Origin: Notolepis coatsorum
Lineage: Eukaryota > Chordata > Actinopteri > Aulopiformes > Paralepididae
DNA length: 64,000 nucleotides
Assembly (NCBI GenBank): GCA_963971535.1
Contig: OZ020585.1
Location: 22,504,005-22,568,004 of the forward strand
Direction: 5' to 3'
The stretch's first letter is position 1, and each line of letters opens with the position of its first letter. Shown piece after piece: positions 1-11,049 of the stretch. Position numbers and translations under genes: made by a program. The notes beneath the pieces were generated by a model. That model did no database searches. It saw nothing but the letters and a program-made list of their open reading frames with translations, and was not told where the DNA came from.

Positions 1-1418
1 AGAGATGCGAGGATATAAATGGAAGGGAGAAGCGGAAGGACAGCCTCTTCTGCTCCGTGTTGTTGTCGTGGAGGGACGCCCAACGGGAGGTGCGTGAAGC
101 CCGTGAAGGAACCGTCAGAGAGCCCCACCAGAGCCACGGTGGGTTAGTATAGTATTGCTCGTGTTATACCTAGTAACAGTGAGCGGTATAGGTAGCGTGC
201 GGCTAAGGATCACAGTAGTATTGCTCGTGTTATACTTAGTTACAGTGCCGGTATAGACTGCGTGCAGATACGGGTGTGGACCTGCGAACACTCTGCTCCG
301 GCCGTCAGCAGCCGTCTTCACCGGCGGTTCTACCACCACTCTGCGCCGGCTGGAGAGCAGCCAGCACGGGAGCGTCCCGTCCAGCAGAGGTCGCCAGCAC
401 CCAACACGCGCTCTGCACACCACTGCCCCTGCTCCAACCCCGCTTGCTAGTCCCTGCGACGAGGACCTTCGTCACCATCTTGCCACCCGGACGGTGGTAG
501 AGCGGCGCGGCCGCCATTGTGGTAGAGTACTTTAGGGCTTCGGCGCCCAGGATCTATTACTACCAGTTCATAGGGGTACCCCGAACAATACAGGCCGGCA
601 TTAGCATAGGGCTTTTGTTTTGGGTAATTGTGGGTCCACACTTTTGTTTTATTTACTTTTCTTTGAGCGTGATAATGTGTATGTTCCTTGACATAATATT
701 CCCATTTACTTAACCATTTCCCTCTTGGAGGTAAATGTAACGTTACCCTATAAGTAGAGCCTTAGGAGGCATCCTTATTGGTACTAGCCCAGACGTGGGT
801 AAGGAGTGCAGCACCTTGAAGGCTATTACATTTGGGTCAGCAATACCTGGTTCTATACTGTGTGGGTGTATGATACAAGTGTTTCCAGATATTGAGTTAA
901 AGACTGAAGTAACCATAGAACCAACCACTGCTATTAAATATTTGTAGCTGAACAGTGCTTCAATAATTAATACAAAGAATGTAAATGGGAGTTTTGGTGT
1001 GTGTGTCAATTCCTGAGCCTAATATTAACCCTTTTGGTTCGGGTAACGTTAACACACTTAACCCCTTCCTACCCAACTTCCCCTTTCAGCTATTAAGGGC
1101 TCTACTGTCACAGAGGGAGGGTACTGCTTGCGGGGGGAACCAAGTTACCATTCAGTCATTAGGTGTGGGGGGGACTAAAGAGACAATTGTGGAGAGTGAG
1201 GGTGTGTTGGGGAGTACTGCTGACTGCCCAAGAGAGAGGGAGGAAGGCCAGAGTACCGGACCAGGTTTGTAAACCCTGGGCCTCATACACTCCCACTGCC
1301 AGTTGATGCTCCGGACCCCAAAAACGGAGGTGCAGCTGGCCAGAGTGCTACTGTGTCTCACTACCTAGTGACTGTGCACCCCAGTTCCCACGAAGCAGGG
1401 ATAGTCCACCCTGCTACA
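1..1418. other. Unclassified non-coding sequence, left flank
   Basis: No gene is recognised here. The sequence is GC-rich and TATA-like near the start (tataaat at about 15) and carries a partial tandem repeat: the block at 150-202 recurs at 216-268, a 66-bp period sharing the core tagtattgctcgtgttatac. The general make-up (TATA-like start, pyrimidine-rich leader) resembles an LTR plus leader of a retroelement, but no primer-binding site or gag frame is visible, so I leave it unclassified. Confidence 0.4.
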
Positions 1419-1726
1419 TAGGGATGCACGATAATTATCGGCTGATATCAGCAATTATGACGTCATCCCGATAAACCCGATAACGTTATTGATAGCTCCG
1501 ATAACAGAATATATTTTTTGGTAAAAATAAATGCTGTGTGGGTGAATTGGTATGAAGGGGCGTTTGTTTTTACTGTGGGCTCCTCCCGTTTTGCCAGTAC
1601 TGTGGTACGATTGATAGCGTGTGGTATAGGTAGAGGGCGTTTTAGTTTACACAAATCCAGCGCTCCCTTTCTTGGCTGTGACGTAGCCACTAACCTTCAG
1701 CCGCAGGACGGGTGTAAACAACAAAG

Positions 1727-2029
1727 ATGGCGTCAGTAGTGTGGGACTTTTTCAAAGTTTCAGAGGAAAATAGTTCGCTTGGCATTTGTAACAAATGTAA
1801 TGCAGAAGTTCCACGAGGAGGGAAAAGGGCAACAGCGTACAATACATCTAACCTAATAAGTCACCTGCAACATCACCACCGCTACGATGGTGTGTTAAAA
1901 GCATACGACGACACGCGAGCAGCTAAAGCTGCTGCGAATCCCAAGCCAGCTGCAAAGATATCCGCGGTGCTTGTACCTATTGACGAGGCGTTTGCTAAAT
2001 TAAAGAAGTTTGACAGAAATTACCCAAGG
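1727..2029 (+). pseudogene. hAT transposase, BED zinc-finger N-terminus
   Basis: The ATG at 1727 lies in aacaaagATGGcg and opens a frame read straight to the nested insertion at 2030. The product begins with a BED-type DNA-binding finger: W6 and DFF, C21-x2-C24, then H46 and H50 in SHLQHHH. BED fingers bind transposon ends in hAT transposases and their domesticated ZBED relatives. The frame continues on the other side of the nested element at 3548. The copy is dead: it has a nested insertion, an in-frame stop at about 3657 and a lost centre. Confidence 0.8.
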
Positions 2030-2446
2030 CAGGGCTGTACAGTGCGACACTGACGTCAGTCTGTGCGATGAATGAATTGACTTCAGTAGCACTGGTGCTA
2101 TGGCCCGTGGCGCAAGCAAAAAAAAAAAAGTGTGACGGTAAATTGAACGGACCATGGCGCCACGCTATCCACTTGGTACTTGTAGTCTCGTGCGATTAAA
2201 AACAATGTCCCGTCTCGCGTAGAGTCCATAATCAAACACCAAATCCCATAATCCCTAGCGAACAATATCCCCGCGAGTTGCGAGCCAATGTACAGTGACT
2301 GGGTGACTTCGACAAGATGAAGCGCTTTTTTAAGGTATTAAATCCAACAAAAGAAGTACAAGATCAAAACCCCAAACGAGCCCGAGAGGGACCACCGTTA
2401 ATAGAAACGAGACAAAAGGAGAAGATTAACAAGATGTACATATAAC

Positions 2447-2797
2447 GCAGAGTGGAAAAATGATTTTCCGTGGATATTTTTTAATGAGGAAGCGCAGCTA
2501 TTCTTCTTCTGTCACTGGTGCCGGGAGACTCCGGAAAAGATCCGATCAGAGAATCCCTATGTCGCGGGTAACAATATCCAAAAAAGGGATAACATTAATA
2601 AACACAATACGTCCCATCGACACATTCTTGCCCGGGATGCCTTCAACGCTAAACAAACCCCTGAGCGGGCCGGCACCCTCTTGCACTCGCTGAATAAACA
2701 GGCGACCAGAGCGGATGATGCTGATCTCCGTGAGGTAAAGTTTAAGATGAATGTGGCATATATATTGCATCGCCAAGGAAGAAATGCTGTTCACTAA
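2447..2797 (+). pseudogene. hAT transposase fragment, TTF/ZNF862-like zinc finger
   Basis: Conceptual translation from 2447 gives a frame with FPWIFFNEEAQLFFCHWCRE, then a basic linker and KKRDN..KHNTSHRHILARDAFNA-like sequence. This C-x2-C ... H-x3-5-H arrangement after an aromatic FPW motif is typical of the TTF-type or ZNF862/C17orf113-like finger at the N-terminus of some hAT transposases. A preceding frame starting MKRFF at 2317 is cut by a stop just upstream. The catalytic part is absent, so this copy cannot move itself. Confidence 0.55.
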
Positions 2798-2845
2798 ATT
2801 TAAGCCGCTAATTTTACTCTGTAAAAAGAACTCCATCGTATGGCT

Positions 2846-2910
2846 ACTTAAATTCCCCTCCGGGATCAATAAAGTATTAATTATCTATCTATCAATCTAT
2901 CTATCTAATA
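2846..2910 (+). repeat. LINE-type 3' tail with TCTA microsatellite
   Basis: The segment cccctccgggatcaataaag followed by tctatctatc repeats matches the usual 3' end of fish non-LTR retrotransposons, which end in a short tandem repeat instead of poly(A). It is only the tail, with no reverse transcriptase frame attached. Confidence 0.5.
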
Positions 2911-3547
2911 ACGAGACAATATGCAAATAAGGTAATAATAATAATTCATTTTATTTATAAAGCACTTTTCATTCATGCAAAGTTCCTTGTACTTCTGATT
3001 AATGCAATAGTGTGTGTGGATCTGAAAAGTGGCCAGCAGACATGATGCTGGAACTGTGACACGTGTGCAGTGCACACACACACACGAATAATTATAATAA
3101 TACATTTATTTATTTGGTTCCACAAATATGTACAGGTGTGTGTATGCATTATATCTATTTGTTATGTTGGTTTCTAGGTGTTTCTAGGTTGGTTTCTAGC
3201 TTTCCCTGTAATCTTAGTCCACACCAGCGCTGCCTGGTGTCAGACTGCTTCTGTTATATCGGTTATATGGTTATGTCCTTGTTTTTTTGTTTTACATTAT
3301 GGGCAAATAAAGAGAGAATTTGTCTGAAAGCATTTCTTGTTAAAGTTTGGATTTTGTGTGCCCTGTATGCAAGATTCATGTCCCTTGCCAGTCACATACC
3401 TATTTAATTAACTGCACAACTTGTGGTTGTTTTTAGAGATTTTAGAGACGTTTTATACTCGTGCTACAAGATTTTGGCCTGTGCTACAAAACTATCAACC
3501 TCTGTAGCACCAGTGCTATGTGCAAAAAAAGTTAACGTACAGCCCTG

Positions 3548-4026
3548 ACCCAAGGGCTCAAGCGATCTCTAATTTGATCACCGAAATGATGGCACTTGAC
3601 GACCAGCCCTTTTCCCTCGTTGAAGACAAGGGATTCTGTCGGCTACTTCATCATTTATAGCCCAGGTACATAATTCCAAGCCGCCGTAATTTTGCAGAGG
3701 AGCGTTTACAAGCCAAGTATGATGAGATCGCCTTACTTCTTCATACTCTAATAGACAACGATGCATGGCACGTAAGTTTCACCACGGACATATGGACCTG
3801 TGATGTTAACCCTGTCAGCATGCTAGGTCTGACGGCGCAGTGGCTGGACAAAGATTTTAAACTGTACAGAGCGGTGTTGCATTCTCAGGAACTACCAGGT
3901 TCACACACTGCCGATATGATCCGTTTGGCTTTTGTAGCTATGCTTCATAAATGGAACATAACGAAAGAGATGGTCCATGTTGTCCTAAGAGACAACGCAC
4001 GTAACATGTCAAAGGCTATGGGGGAT
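3548..4026 (+). pseudogene. hAT transposase, catalytic N-terminal half
   Basis: This continues the BED-finger frame after the nested element. Recognisable hAT signatures are FSLVEDKGF, then SFTTDIWT with the first catalytic aspartate region, and LTAQWLDKDF. A stop codon (TAG at about 3657) interrupts the block between LLHH and the PRY motif. The frame ends where the L2 LINE 3' end begins at about 4027, just after NARNMSKAMG. About 250-300 residues of central transposase are not seen anywhere in the window. Confidence 0.8.
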
Positions 4027-4027
4027 T

Positions 4028-7000
4028 GAATGAATGAAAACTTTATGAATGAATGAATGAATGAAAACTTTATTTAACAGATTGCAGAATGGGTACAATA
4101 CAGTACGGCTCAATACATACAATTGTTAAGGGGATGCAGACCTGAGAAAGACGTTTGTCTTGTTTCCATCAGGGTCCCCCATTTTCAATTCATATAGACA
4201 TATATGACATACATGACATACAGATAGTCAGTACTGCTACATCTATACATTTATGACATACCAGATTTGCAAATACAGTACTGTTTGTGATACAGAAGGA
4301 GTCAAGAAAAGGGAGTATATACATTTGACGTAGAAACTGTACATTGGAGGAGGTTGGGTGGGGGGGGTTGGGTACATTGGGATATTGACAACCATACTGG
4401 GTAATTTACATTGAAGGTGGTTGGGGGGGGGCACACTGTATAAACAAGTAACACTGTACATTGAGGGGGGGGGGGGGGAGACACTGTACAAACAAACACA
4501 ATTGTACATTGAACTATTGACAAAACCATACTAGGTAAATGACTGTACATTGGAGGGGGTTGGGTTAGGATATTTACAGGGGCCAGTGTTGAATTGCAGT
4601 CTCCCGTAGGTGTCCCTTGAGAGAGGTTTTGAAAGTGGGTAGTGATCCACATTCCTTTACAGCTTTGGGTAGGGCGTTCCACATTGATGTGGCATAATTG
4701 CGAAACGTGTTTAGTCCCTTATTTGAGCCGAATCTGGGTTTAACATGATTTGTGGAGCTCCCTCTGGTGTTGTGATCGTGGTATTCACTGACCTTTGGGA
4801 AGTATTTTGACATGTACATGGGTACCTTGGTCGTGTAGTGTATCTTGTAGACCAGGCCCATTGCAAGTTGTTGTACTCTGTCGTCTACTCTAAGCCATCC
4901 TAGGTTGTCAAAGTGGGCAGGGGTGAGGTGGGTTCTAGGAGTAAGGTCAAGCAGTAGTCTGACCAGTTTGTTTTGAGATGTTTGTAATTTTGTTTTTAGC
5001 GCCTTTGAGGTGCTTTGGTACCATGAGGTGCAAGCATAGTCGTCGTACCCCTGAATGAGTGCTCCTGCCAGAGTCTTCAGGGTGTTCTTGTTTACCAGAG
5101 AGGAGATCCGGTACAAGAATCGAGTTCGTTGGTTGACTTTTTTTATTACATTGGATGCCATTTTGTCACAGGAGAGATTAGCCTCTAGGATGGAACCCAG
5201 GTAGGTAATTTCATCTTTCCTTGTGACAATATTGTCACCCACTGTAACTGAGAAGCCGTCGGTCTTGCTGAGTTTGTTATTTGAACCGAAGAGAATGGAC
5301 TCTGTTTTGCCCATGTGTAATGATAGTTTGTTATCAGCGAGCCATATGCAGATTCTGCCTAGTTCCGAGCTGAGGGTTTTTTCAACCTGTAACTTGTTCT
5401 TGTCAGAGACCAGCAGGGCTGAGTCGTCCGCAAACAGGAACAAGTTGCAGTCACAAGCTGACGACATGTCATTTGCATAAATTAGGAACAGTAGCGGTCC
5501 TAGTATGCTTCCTTGTGGAACACCACAGCTCACTGTGAGGGGGGGGGATAGAGTACCGTTTACCTCCACCATCTGTTCCCTCCCCTCAAGGTAGGATTGC
5601 ATCCAGCTCACTGATAGACTATCAAAACCAATTGCTTTTAGCTTGTCAATCAGAATGGAGTGATTGACCGTGTCAAAGGCCTTTTGTAGGTCCAGCATGA
5701 CCATGCCGCAGTATTTGCCTGCGTCCACCTCTTGTTTGATGTGGTCATTCAAATAGAGAAGGCATGTGTCAGTGGAGTGGGATGTTCTGAAGCCAGATTG
5801 GAATTCGTAGATTAGATTTTTTTCCGCTAGGTACTTTTCGACCTGTTCGTAGACTATTTTTTCCATGACTTTCGAGATGGAGGTGAGAATAGAAACAGGG
5901 CGGTAGTTGCTTGGGTCTAATTTGCTGCCCTTTTTGTGCAGAGGGGTCACCCTCGCAATTTTGAAGTCCTTGGGGACGTGTCCCTGTTTTATGGAGAGGT
6001 TTATTATGTGTGTGATGATTGGTGTGATGGCGGCTGCTGAGTCTCTGAGGAATTTGGAGGGGATGTTGTCATGGCCAGTGGCCTTGTTAGGTTGGAGGGC
6101 GCTCAGTTTATTGAGTACCTCATCTGTTGTTACCATTTCCAGCTTGAAGTCGTCCTTGCGGACCCCTAGGTTTTTGTAGTAAGCTACTATGTGTTCTACC
6201 CCATAAAGCCCTGAGTGGGAGGGTAGTTTGTTTACCAGTGTTGTGGCTATGTTTGTGAAGAAAATGTTTAAGTAATTGGCTACATCCAGCTTGTCTGTGA
6301 TGAGCGTGTTGTCCGTTTTTATGTTTATGTTTGAGAATCTGGTTTTAAGTTTTTTACTGCATCCTAGTTGATTATTGAGTAATTTCCAAAGTTCACGTGG
6401 TTTGTTTTTGTTTTCCTCAGTTTTGTCATTGATGAAATTCTTTTTTGCAGTTTTGATCATGGAGTTTACGTCGTTTCTTAGTCTGTTTCTTTCTAGTTTG
6501 AGTTCAGTCACGTGGGCTTGGAGTTCACTGCTCGTGCTTTTAGTAAGCTTTGACTGACTTTTACGAAACTCAGAGCATTTTTTGTCTCTGGTTTTCATAG
6601 CGGCCAGTATTTCGGAGTGCATCCACGGCTCAGCGCGATTTTTTACCCTGGTGGTTCTTAGGGGGGCCATGTCGTTTAGTATTGCTGAGAATTTGGTTTT
6701 GAAACCTAGCCATGTTTCGTCAACCAGTGTACCATTGAGTTCATCTGACCAGTCCAGACTCTCCAGTTCAAGGTTGAAGGCCTCGCTAGAGTAGGTTTTG
6801 AGGTCTCTAGATGTGACTGTTTTGTGGCAGCCAGCCTTTTGTTTTAGTTTTTTTCGGGTACAGAATATCATATAATGATCACTTAACCCACATGCTATAA
6901 CCCCTTTATTTGAGATCTTGGACTTGTCGGAGGTCAGAATGAGGTCAATGGTAGTCTGAGTTGATTCACATACACGTGTGGGTTGGGTGATTAGCTGGCT

Positions 7001-7066
7001 GAGGCCATGCAGATCACAAAACCTACTGAAGGCCTTCTTGTCTCTCTCTGGAGAAGACGGTAAGCT
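4028..7066 (-). mobile_element. L2/CR1-like LINE, 5'-truncated copy 1
   Basis: This is a minus-strand non-LTR retrotransposon. Its 3' end is the gaat/aatg tandem tail at 4028-4070, followed on the minus strand by a 0.5 kb 3' UTR with G-rich blocks on the plus strand, and then a long open frame. It is truncated at its 5' end at about 7066, inside the endonuclease. The same 3' UTR recurs at 18424, 37931, 38271, 38801 and 53083. No clear target duplication is seen. Confidence 0.85.
4574..7066 (-). CDS. L2-like LINE ORF2: endonuclease C-terminus plus reverse transcriptase
   Basis: The frame is open from 7066 down to a stop at 4574, more than 820 codons. The first internal Met is at 6871, but the reading frame runs on upstream into the apurinic endonuclease domain (LILTSDKSK, then GLSDHYMIF, with the catalytic SDH). 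The reverse transcriptase follows: NYRPVSILTSISKVMEK, DLQKAFDTVNH (first aspartate), GVPQGSILGPLLF, and the FADD box in LFLFADDSALL. It ends with an RT C-terminal region containing NALPKAV. The enzyme would nick the target and reverse-transcribe its own RNA there. The frame is intact apart from 5' truncation, which implies a young insertion, but with no endonuclease N-terminus it is not autonomous. Confidence 0.88.
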   Translation of the reverse strand, partial: SLPSSPERDKKAFSRFCDLHGLSQLITQPTRVCESTQTTIDLILTSDKSKISNKGVIACGLSDHYMIFCTRKKLKQKAGCHKTVTSRDLKTYSSEAFNLELESLDWSDELNGTLVDETWLGFKTKFSAILNDMAPLRTTRVKNRAEPWMHSEILAAMKTRDKKCSEFRKSQSKLTKSTSSELQAHVTELKLERNRLRNDVNSMIKTAKKNFINDKTEENKNKPRELWKLLNNQLGCSKKLKTRFSNINIKTDNTLITDKLDVANYLNIFFTNIATTLVNKLPSHSGLYGVEHIVAYYKNLGVRKDDFKLEMVTTDEVLNKLSALQPNKATGHDNIPSKFLRDSAAAITPIITHIINLSIKQGHVPKDFKIARVTPLHKKGSKLDPSNYRPVSILTSISKVMEKIVYEQVEKYLAEKNLIYEFQSGFRTSHSTDTCLLYLNDHIKQEVDAGKYCGMVMLDLQKAFDTVNHSILIDKLKAIGFDSLSVSWMQSYLEGREQMVEVNGTLSPPLTVSCGVPQGSILGPLLFLIYANDMSSACDCNLFLFADDSALLVSDKNKLQVEKTLSSELGRICIWLADNKLSLHMGKTESILFGSNNKLSKTDGFSVTVGDNIVTRKDEITYLGSILEANLSCDKMASNVIKKVNQRTRFLYRISSLVNKNTLKTLAGALIQGYDDYACTSWYQSTSKALKTKLQTSQNKLVRLLLDLTPRTHLTPAHFDNLGWLRVDDRVQQLAMGLVYKIHYTTKVPMYMSKYFPKVSEYHDHNTRGSSTNHVKPRFGSNKGLNTFRNYATSMWNALPKAVKECGSLPTFKTSLKGHLRETAIQHWPL

Positions 7067-7535
7067 ATCCGTTTAACTGTAACATTTGCCAAAATGTTGG
7101 CGTGTTCCTTTTAAGTACTTAGGAGCAGAGGGCAGCCACAGGGGACCAACTCTATTTATAATGGTCAAGGGTCTTGGTCAAGAGAGAGAGGGCCAGCACA
7201 CTTTTTCATAGAGGGGTCAATATCGCTGAATAATAAAAAAAAAAAATTATATTAGCTGAGCTCCCACAAATATTTTCAGATAATTCCATAAACCACCCCG
7301 TCATGGATATACATACTGTTAAATATTTTTTCATCACAAAATTAACATGAAGATTACAGGAATGATGTCCCTTTCCAAAACAAGGTAATTTCTTTGCTTT
7401 AAAAATATAAATAAATACAATATTTTATGCAAATCGTGTTTTCAATTTGTGGAAAACTGTGATATTTGGATGAAGTTTTTGTATTTGCATATTATTGGCC
7501 CCTACTTAGCTATTGAACGCACTAGATTATATACA
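7067..7535. other. AT-rich gap, nothing recognised
   Basis: No frame or known repeat is seen. A 13-bp word here, ccaccccgtcatg (about 7294), recurs inverted at about 10253, on the far side of the LINE cluster. Confidence 0.3.
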
Positions 7536-8125
7536 TATACATAAAAGCTCGTGTCACCTTCAAGATCCTCCTGCTCACATATAAATCCCTCCACACCACT
7601 GCCCCTCAATACCTATCCGACCTTCTTCACACCTACACCCCCTCCCGGAATCTCCGCTCCTCTGACACAGGCTTACTCACCATCCCACAAGCCAGGTTGC
7701 GGACCATTGGGGACATTAGTGTCGCTGCCCCTACCCATTGGAACTCCCTCCCCATGGACATCCGAAATGCTAACTCTCTCGCCCACTTTACAAACCTGTT
7801 GAGGGGGGCGCCCCAGTGGCGAACCACATAGCGCGCTCAGCCGCGACACGGCCGATCCGGGTTCGACTCCCGAACCCGTCGTTATTTGCCGAATGTCTTC
7901 CCCCCACTCTGTCTCCCATTCCTCCTCTGTCTCTCTCTACTGGACTGCCCAGTAGCAATAAAGCGATAAAACGCCAAAAAAAAATCTTAAAAAAAAAGAA
8001 ATACCTGTTGAAAACCCACCTCTTCACCCAGGCATAGTCTCTGATGCTCCATAGCATCCTGTTCACTCTGTTTGTTCTATTTTGTTTTGTTCTGTTGTTC
8101 TGTTCTGTTCTGTTGTTCTGTTGCT
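7536..8125 (+). mobile_element. LINE A: non-LTR RT C-terminal fragment, split by a SINE and LINE B
   Basis: The plus-strand translation gives FKILLLTYKSLHTTAPQYL, then PSRNLRSSDTGLL and THWNSLPMDIR, then, after the SINE at 7803-8002, KTHLFTQA. This is the classic C-terminal end of CR1/L2-group fish LINEs. Its 3' tail is displaced to 10050-10197 by the insertion of LINE B. Confidence 0.7.
7803..8002 (+). mobile_element. SINE family 1, copy 1
   Basis: This is a tRNA-derived SINE flanked by the 9-bp duplication acctgttga (7794-7802 and 8003-8011). Its tRNA-like head includes a B-box-like gggttcgactcc. The body has the family word tgccgaatgtcttcccccc, and the end is A-rich. The insertion splits the KTHLF end of LINE A. 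Related copies are at 33349 and 44915. Confidence 0.85.
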
Positions 8126-8289
8126 AAGGGTTTTCCTTTACCTAAGGATACCAAAGCTGCTTTTAATGAGGGAAATTCTAGACCTATAAGTATTTTACAA
8201 AATCATGGAAAAGTTGGTGCATTCACAAATTCAAGAGTATTTTGTTTCAAACAAGCTTGCAACAGATTCTCAACATGCCTATAGAGCTC

Positions 8290-9600
8290 TACTTCTACTG
8301 CTTTGATACAGATGACTGATAACTCTATGCTGGTGGGAGCTGTGCTGTTAGATTTTAGTGCTGCATTTGATGTGCTGGACCATTCTCCACTGGTTGAGAA
8401 ACTTAAATGTTATGGTTTTAACTCTTCTGCTTTAAAGTGGATAGTAAGTTATTTGTCCTCTAGATCACAGAAGGTGTATCTAAATGGCAGCCTGTCCAGT
8501 AGCAGAGGTCTAGAGTGTGGCATTCCGCAAGGAAGTTGCCTAGGACCTTTGCTCTTCTCTGTATTTACTAATGACCTATCTTGGGCTACCAAATGTGCTA
8601 CAACAGTTCTTTATGCAGATGATTCAACATTGTATTACGCTGCACCATCATGCAATGTACTTAATGAAGTTTTGAGCAGAGAACTTAAAGTTGTGCATGA
8701 CTGGGTAGTTTGTAATAGACTTGTCCTTAATATCTCCAAGACTAAATGTATTGTGCTGGGAACAAGGCACAAGGCAGCTTCATTTAAACGTGTGTAATTC
8801 GGCAGTTCAACAAGTTGAAAGTACTAAACTCCTTGGAGTGATGCTGGATTGCACTCTGTCTTGGTCTCAGCATATTAATTATATTGTTTTGAAAATGGGA
8901 AGAGCAATTGGTATTTCCAGGAAATGTGCTTCTTTTGTTGCCAGTCCCCTTTTATGTCAGATAGTGCAAAGTTTAGTTTTATGTCATCTTTTTTTCCCCA
9001 TCCCAATTACCCGCTGTGCCAATACTCCCCTCCCCTGTCTTGAACGTTGCTCGCATATGCCCCCCACTGGCCGTTTGTAGGGAGGACAGAAGCCTTGCAT
9101 CACGTGTCCCCTCCGATACACGAGCAGGCAGCCTGTCACATCTTTTCACCTGCCAGCGCGGACTCTCATTGGCGAGGTGTAACGCGTGGGAGGCTCACAC
9201 TATCCCCGCCATTTCCTGTCTCTGCTGTGCAGGCGTCCCCCAACCGACCTGTAGGAGTCGCTGTCCACAACGTCCAGATTACCACCCATCAACTTCCACC
9301 CGCTAACTCTGCCAATTGAGTTAGTATGACGACTGGCCCAAGCCGGAGGCAACGCCGACAGCCGGAGTCGAACTCGGTGTATCTTGCGTTGGTGACGAGC
9401 GCAATGTCCGCTGCGCCACCCAGCCGCCAGTTTTATGTCATCTTGACTATTGCTCTGCGATGTGGTCATCTGCTGCCAGTGGTGACCTCAGGAAGCTCCA
9501 GGTGGTCCAGAACAGGGCAGCACGGTTGGTACTGGGCTGCTCACTAAGGTCTAATGTGAGCCGTATGCATGCCCGCCTCTCTTGGCTTAACGTTGAAAAT
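8290..9600 (+). pseudogene. LINE B reverse transcriptase, frameshifted
   Basis: The main open piece (8303-8797) carries VLLDFSAAFDVLDHS (first catalytic aspartate), CGIPQGSCLGPLLF and LYADDSTLYY (YADD box). A frameshift near 8795 moves the frame to KLLGVMLDCTLSWSQHIN. After the SINE at 8990-9428 the frame resumes with LDYCSAMWSSA and the RLVLG motif. Frame breaks and 5' loss make it inactive. Confidence 0.8.
8990..9428 (-). mobile_element. SINE family 2, copy 1
   Basis: This is a minus-strand SINE with a 15-bp target duplication, agttttatgtcatct (8975-8989 and 9429-9443). On the minus strand it begins ggcggctgggtggcgcagcg (A box) with the B box gagttcgactcc, then a body of about 350 bp. Copies at 17265 and 24150 share the words gtaggagtc and ccaattcccaa. 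The element is long for a SINE. Confidence 0.88.
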
Positions 9601-10047
9601 AGTCTTTTAATATACTTGTGCTGTTCAAGTTGTTTTTAGTAATACTGTGCATGAGCATTACACTAGAGGTTCCAGTAGTGGGCAGCTTGAATTTCCAGGT
9701 CCAAAAACCAACGCTTTAAGGAGATCTTTTATTTTTAGAGCATTAACTCTTTGGAATAACCTGCCTCAAAACCTCTGCTGCATTTACAGTAGATTCACTT
9801 TTTAAAAGAATCTTAAATTGTATTTAACACTGTAAAGTATTTTTTTTGTTTTGTTTCTGTGCTTGCATGTCATTTTAGCCATCTTAATTGTTAGTTTCAT
9901 TATGCATTGTGTATTGAGTACTGACTTTTAATAATTTTGTTTTGCAATAATAATTATTTTTGTATGTTTTTTTTGTGTGGACCCCAGGAAGACTAGCTGG
10001 TTGCTATGGCACCAGCTAATGGGGACCCGTAATAAAATCAAATCAAA

Positions 10048-10197
10048 TGTTCAGTTTGCTTATTTTTTTTCAATTTTTGTTTTTGTAATTTGTTTCTCAG
10101 TTTAGGCCACCATTATCCCTCTCCCCCCTCCCCCTTTTTTGTAAAGCGCCTTGGGTATGTGAAAGGCGCTATATAAATCCAAGCCATTATTATTATA
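10048..10197 (+). repeat. Displaced 3' tail of LINE A
   Basis: The text gtaaagcgccttgggtatgt followed by gaaaggcgctatataaat and a short tat repeat is the standard fish LINE 3' end. It completes LINE A on the far side of LINE B. Confidence 0.6.
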
Positions 10198-11049
10198 GAG
10201 AGATATTTCACAGTATGATTGAATTATTATTTTAAAATATCAAAACAACAAGTACATGACGGGGTGGACACATCAAGCAGAACACATAAAGCCTGACAAA
10301 ACATGTAAATTAAACATTTATTCAACTAAAATTACATTACATTCTCAATCTATTGAAATGTTTAGATTGTGTGTGTGTGTGTGTGTGTGGGGGGGGGGGG
10401 GTATACGTGTGTACACATCTTAGTTTGTGTGTTTAATATGTATAATTGTTAACAAAAATATCGTCTCAATTTTACAAAGAGTCGAAACTCTTTCTGTAAT
10501 CTTGAAAGAGAGAGAGGAACAAGGAATATGCAACAATTGAGACAAATATGACCTTGTGGTTATGTGTGTGAGAGAAAAATATATTTACAAATGAAAATAT
10601 GTCACCCTGTTACAGTATGTGCATGTCCACCCTGTTGGGTTAAGTGTGCGACAGGGTGGACGACAGGGTGAACATTTTGAACTTCTGTTTGCATTTTAGC
10701 TTACAAGAAACTGTGGCTAGCTACGATCTCCAATATGACATGGTGGACAATAATTTAAGGGACACAAAAACTCAAATAAAATTTTTATTTTTATTACGAA
10801 ATGATCAACGCACTTAAGTTGAGTAATATCTTATTAACAAAATAATAAATATTAAAAAGCTATCTATATACCACATTGAACTTGAAGAAGCAGTGCAGCG
10901 GACATAGGAAAATAGCATGTATCCTCTTATACAAAATTGAATAAAATATAGTATCTAAATGGCCAAGTAATGTATTTTCTTTATTAATGTAAACACTTTC
11001 ATATAAATCTTTTAATTAAGTTAACATGAATTATTTATATACAGGACAC
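10198..11049. other. AT-rich sequence with GT/G microsatellite
   Basis: No frame is recognised. A (GT)n tract followed by about 13 G lies at 10370-10402. Three short phrases of the type acagggtgga occur near 10650. Confidence 0.3.

Larger units (their letters stand above)
2030..3547 (+). mobile_element. Nested hAT element with 8-bp target duplication
   Basis: The ends are CAGGGCTGTAC and its reverse complement, and the element is flanked by the perfect 8-bp duplication ACCCAAGG (2022-2029 and 3548-3555). Removing it rejoins the ZBED transposase frame. It carries a transposase N-terminal fragment (2447-2797) and a LINE-like tail, and otherwise no long frame. Superfamily hAT is inferred from the 8-bp target site, the terminal motif and the zinc-finger fragment. 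Confidence 0.88.
8128..10047 (+). mobile_element. LINE B: L2-like element inserted in LINE A
   Basis: This is a 5'-truncated plus-strand LINE ending in gtaataaaatcaaatcaaat at about 10047. It separates the body of LINE A from its tail. It belongs to the same group as the pieces at 43950-44117 and 45885-45992 (shared SGRPISIL-, QGSCLGPLLF- and FTNDL-type motifs). Confidence 0.75.

Noticed and set aside
4243..4682. Pro/Tyr-rich minus-strand frames
   Set aside because: They are the G-rich 3' UTR of the L2-like LINE, and the same frames appear at 18609 and 53225.
7294..10265. Foldback ends from the inverted 13-mer ccaccccgtcatg
   Set aside because: It is too short, with no further matching arm and no target duplication found.
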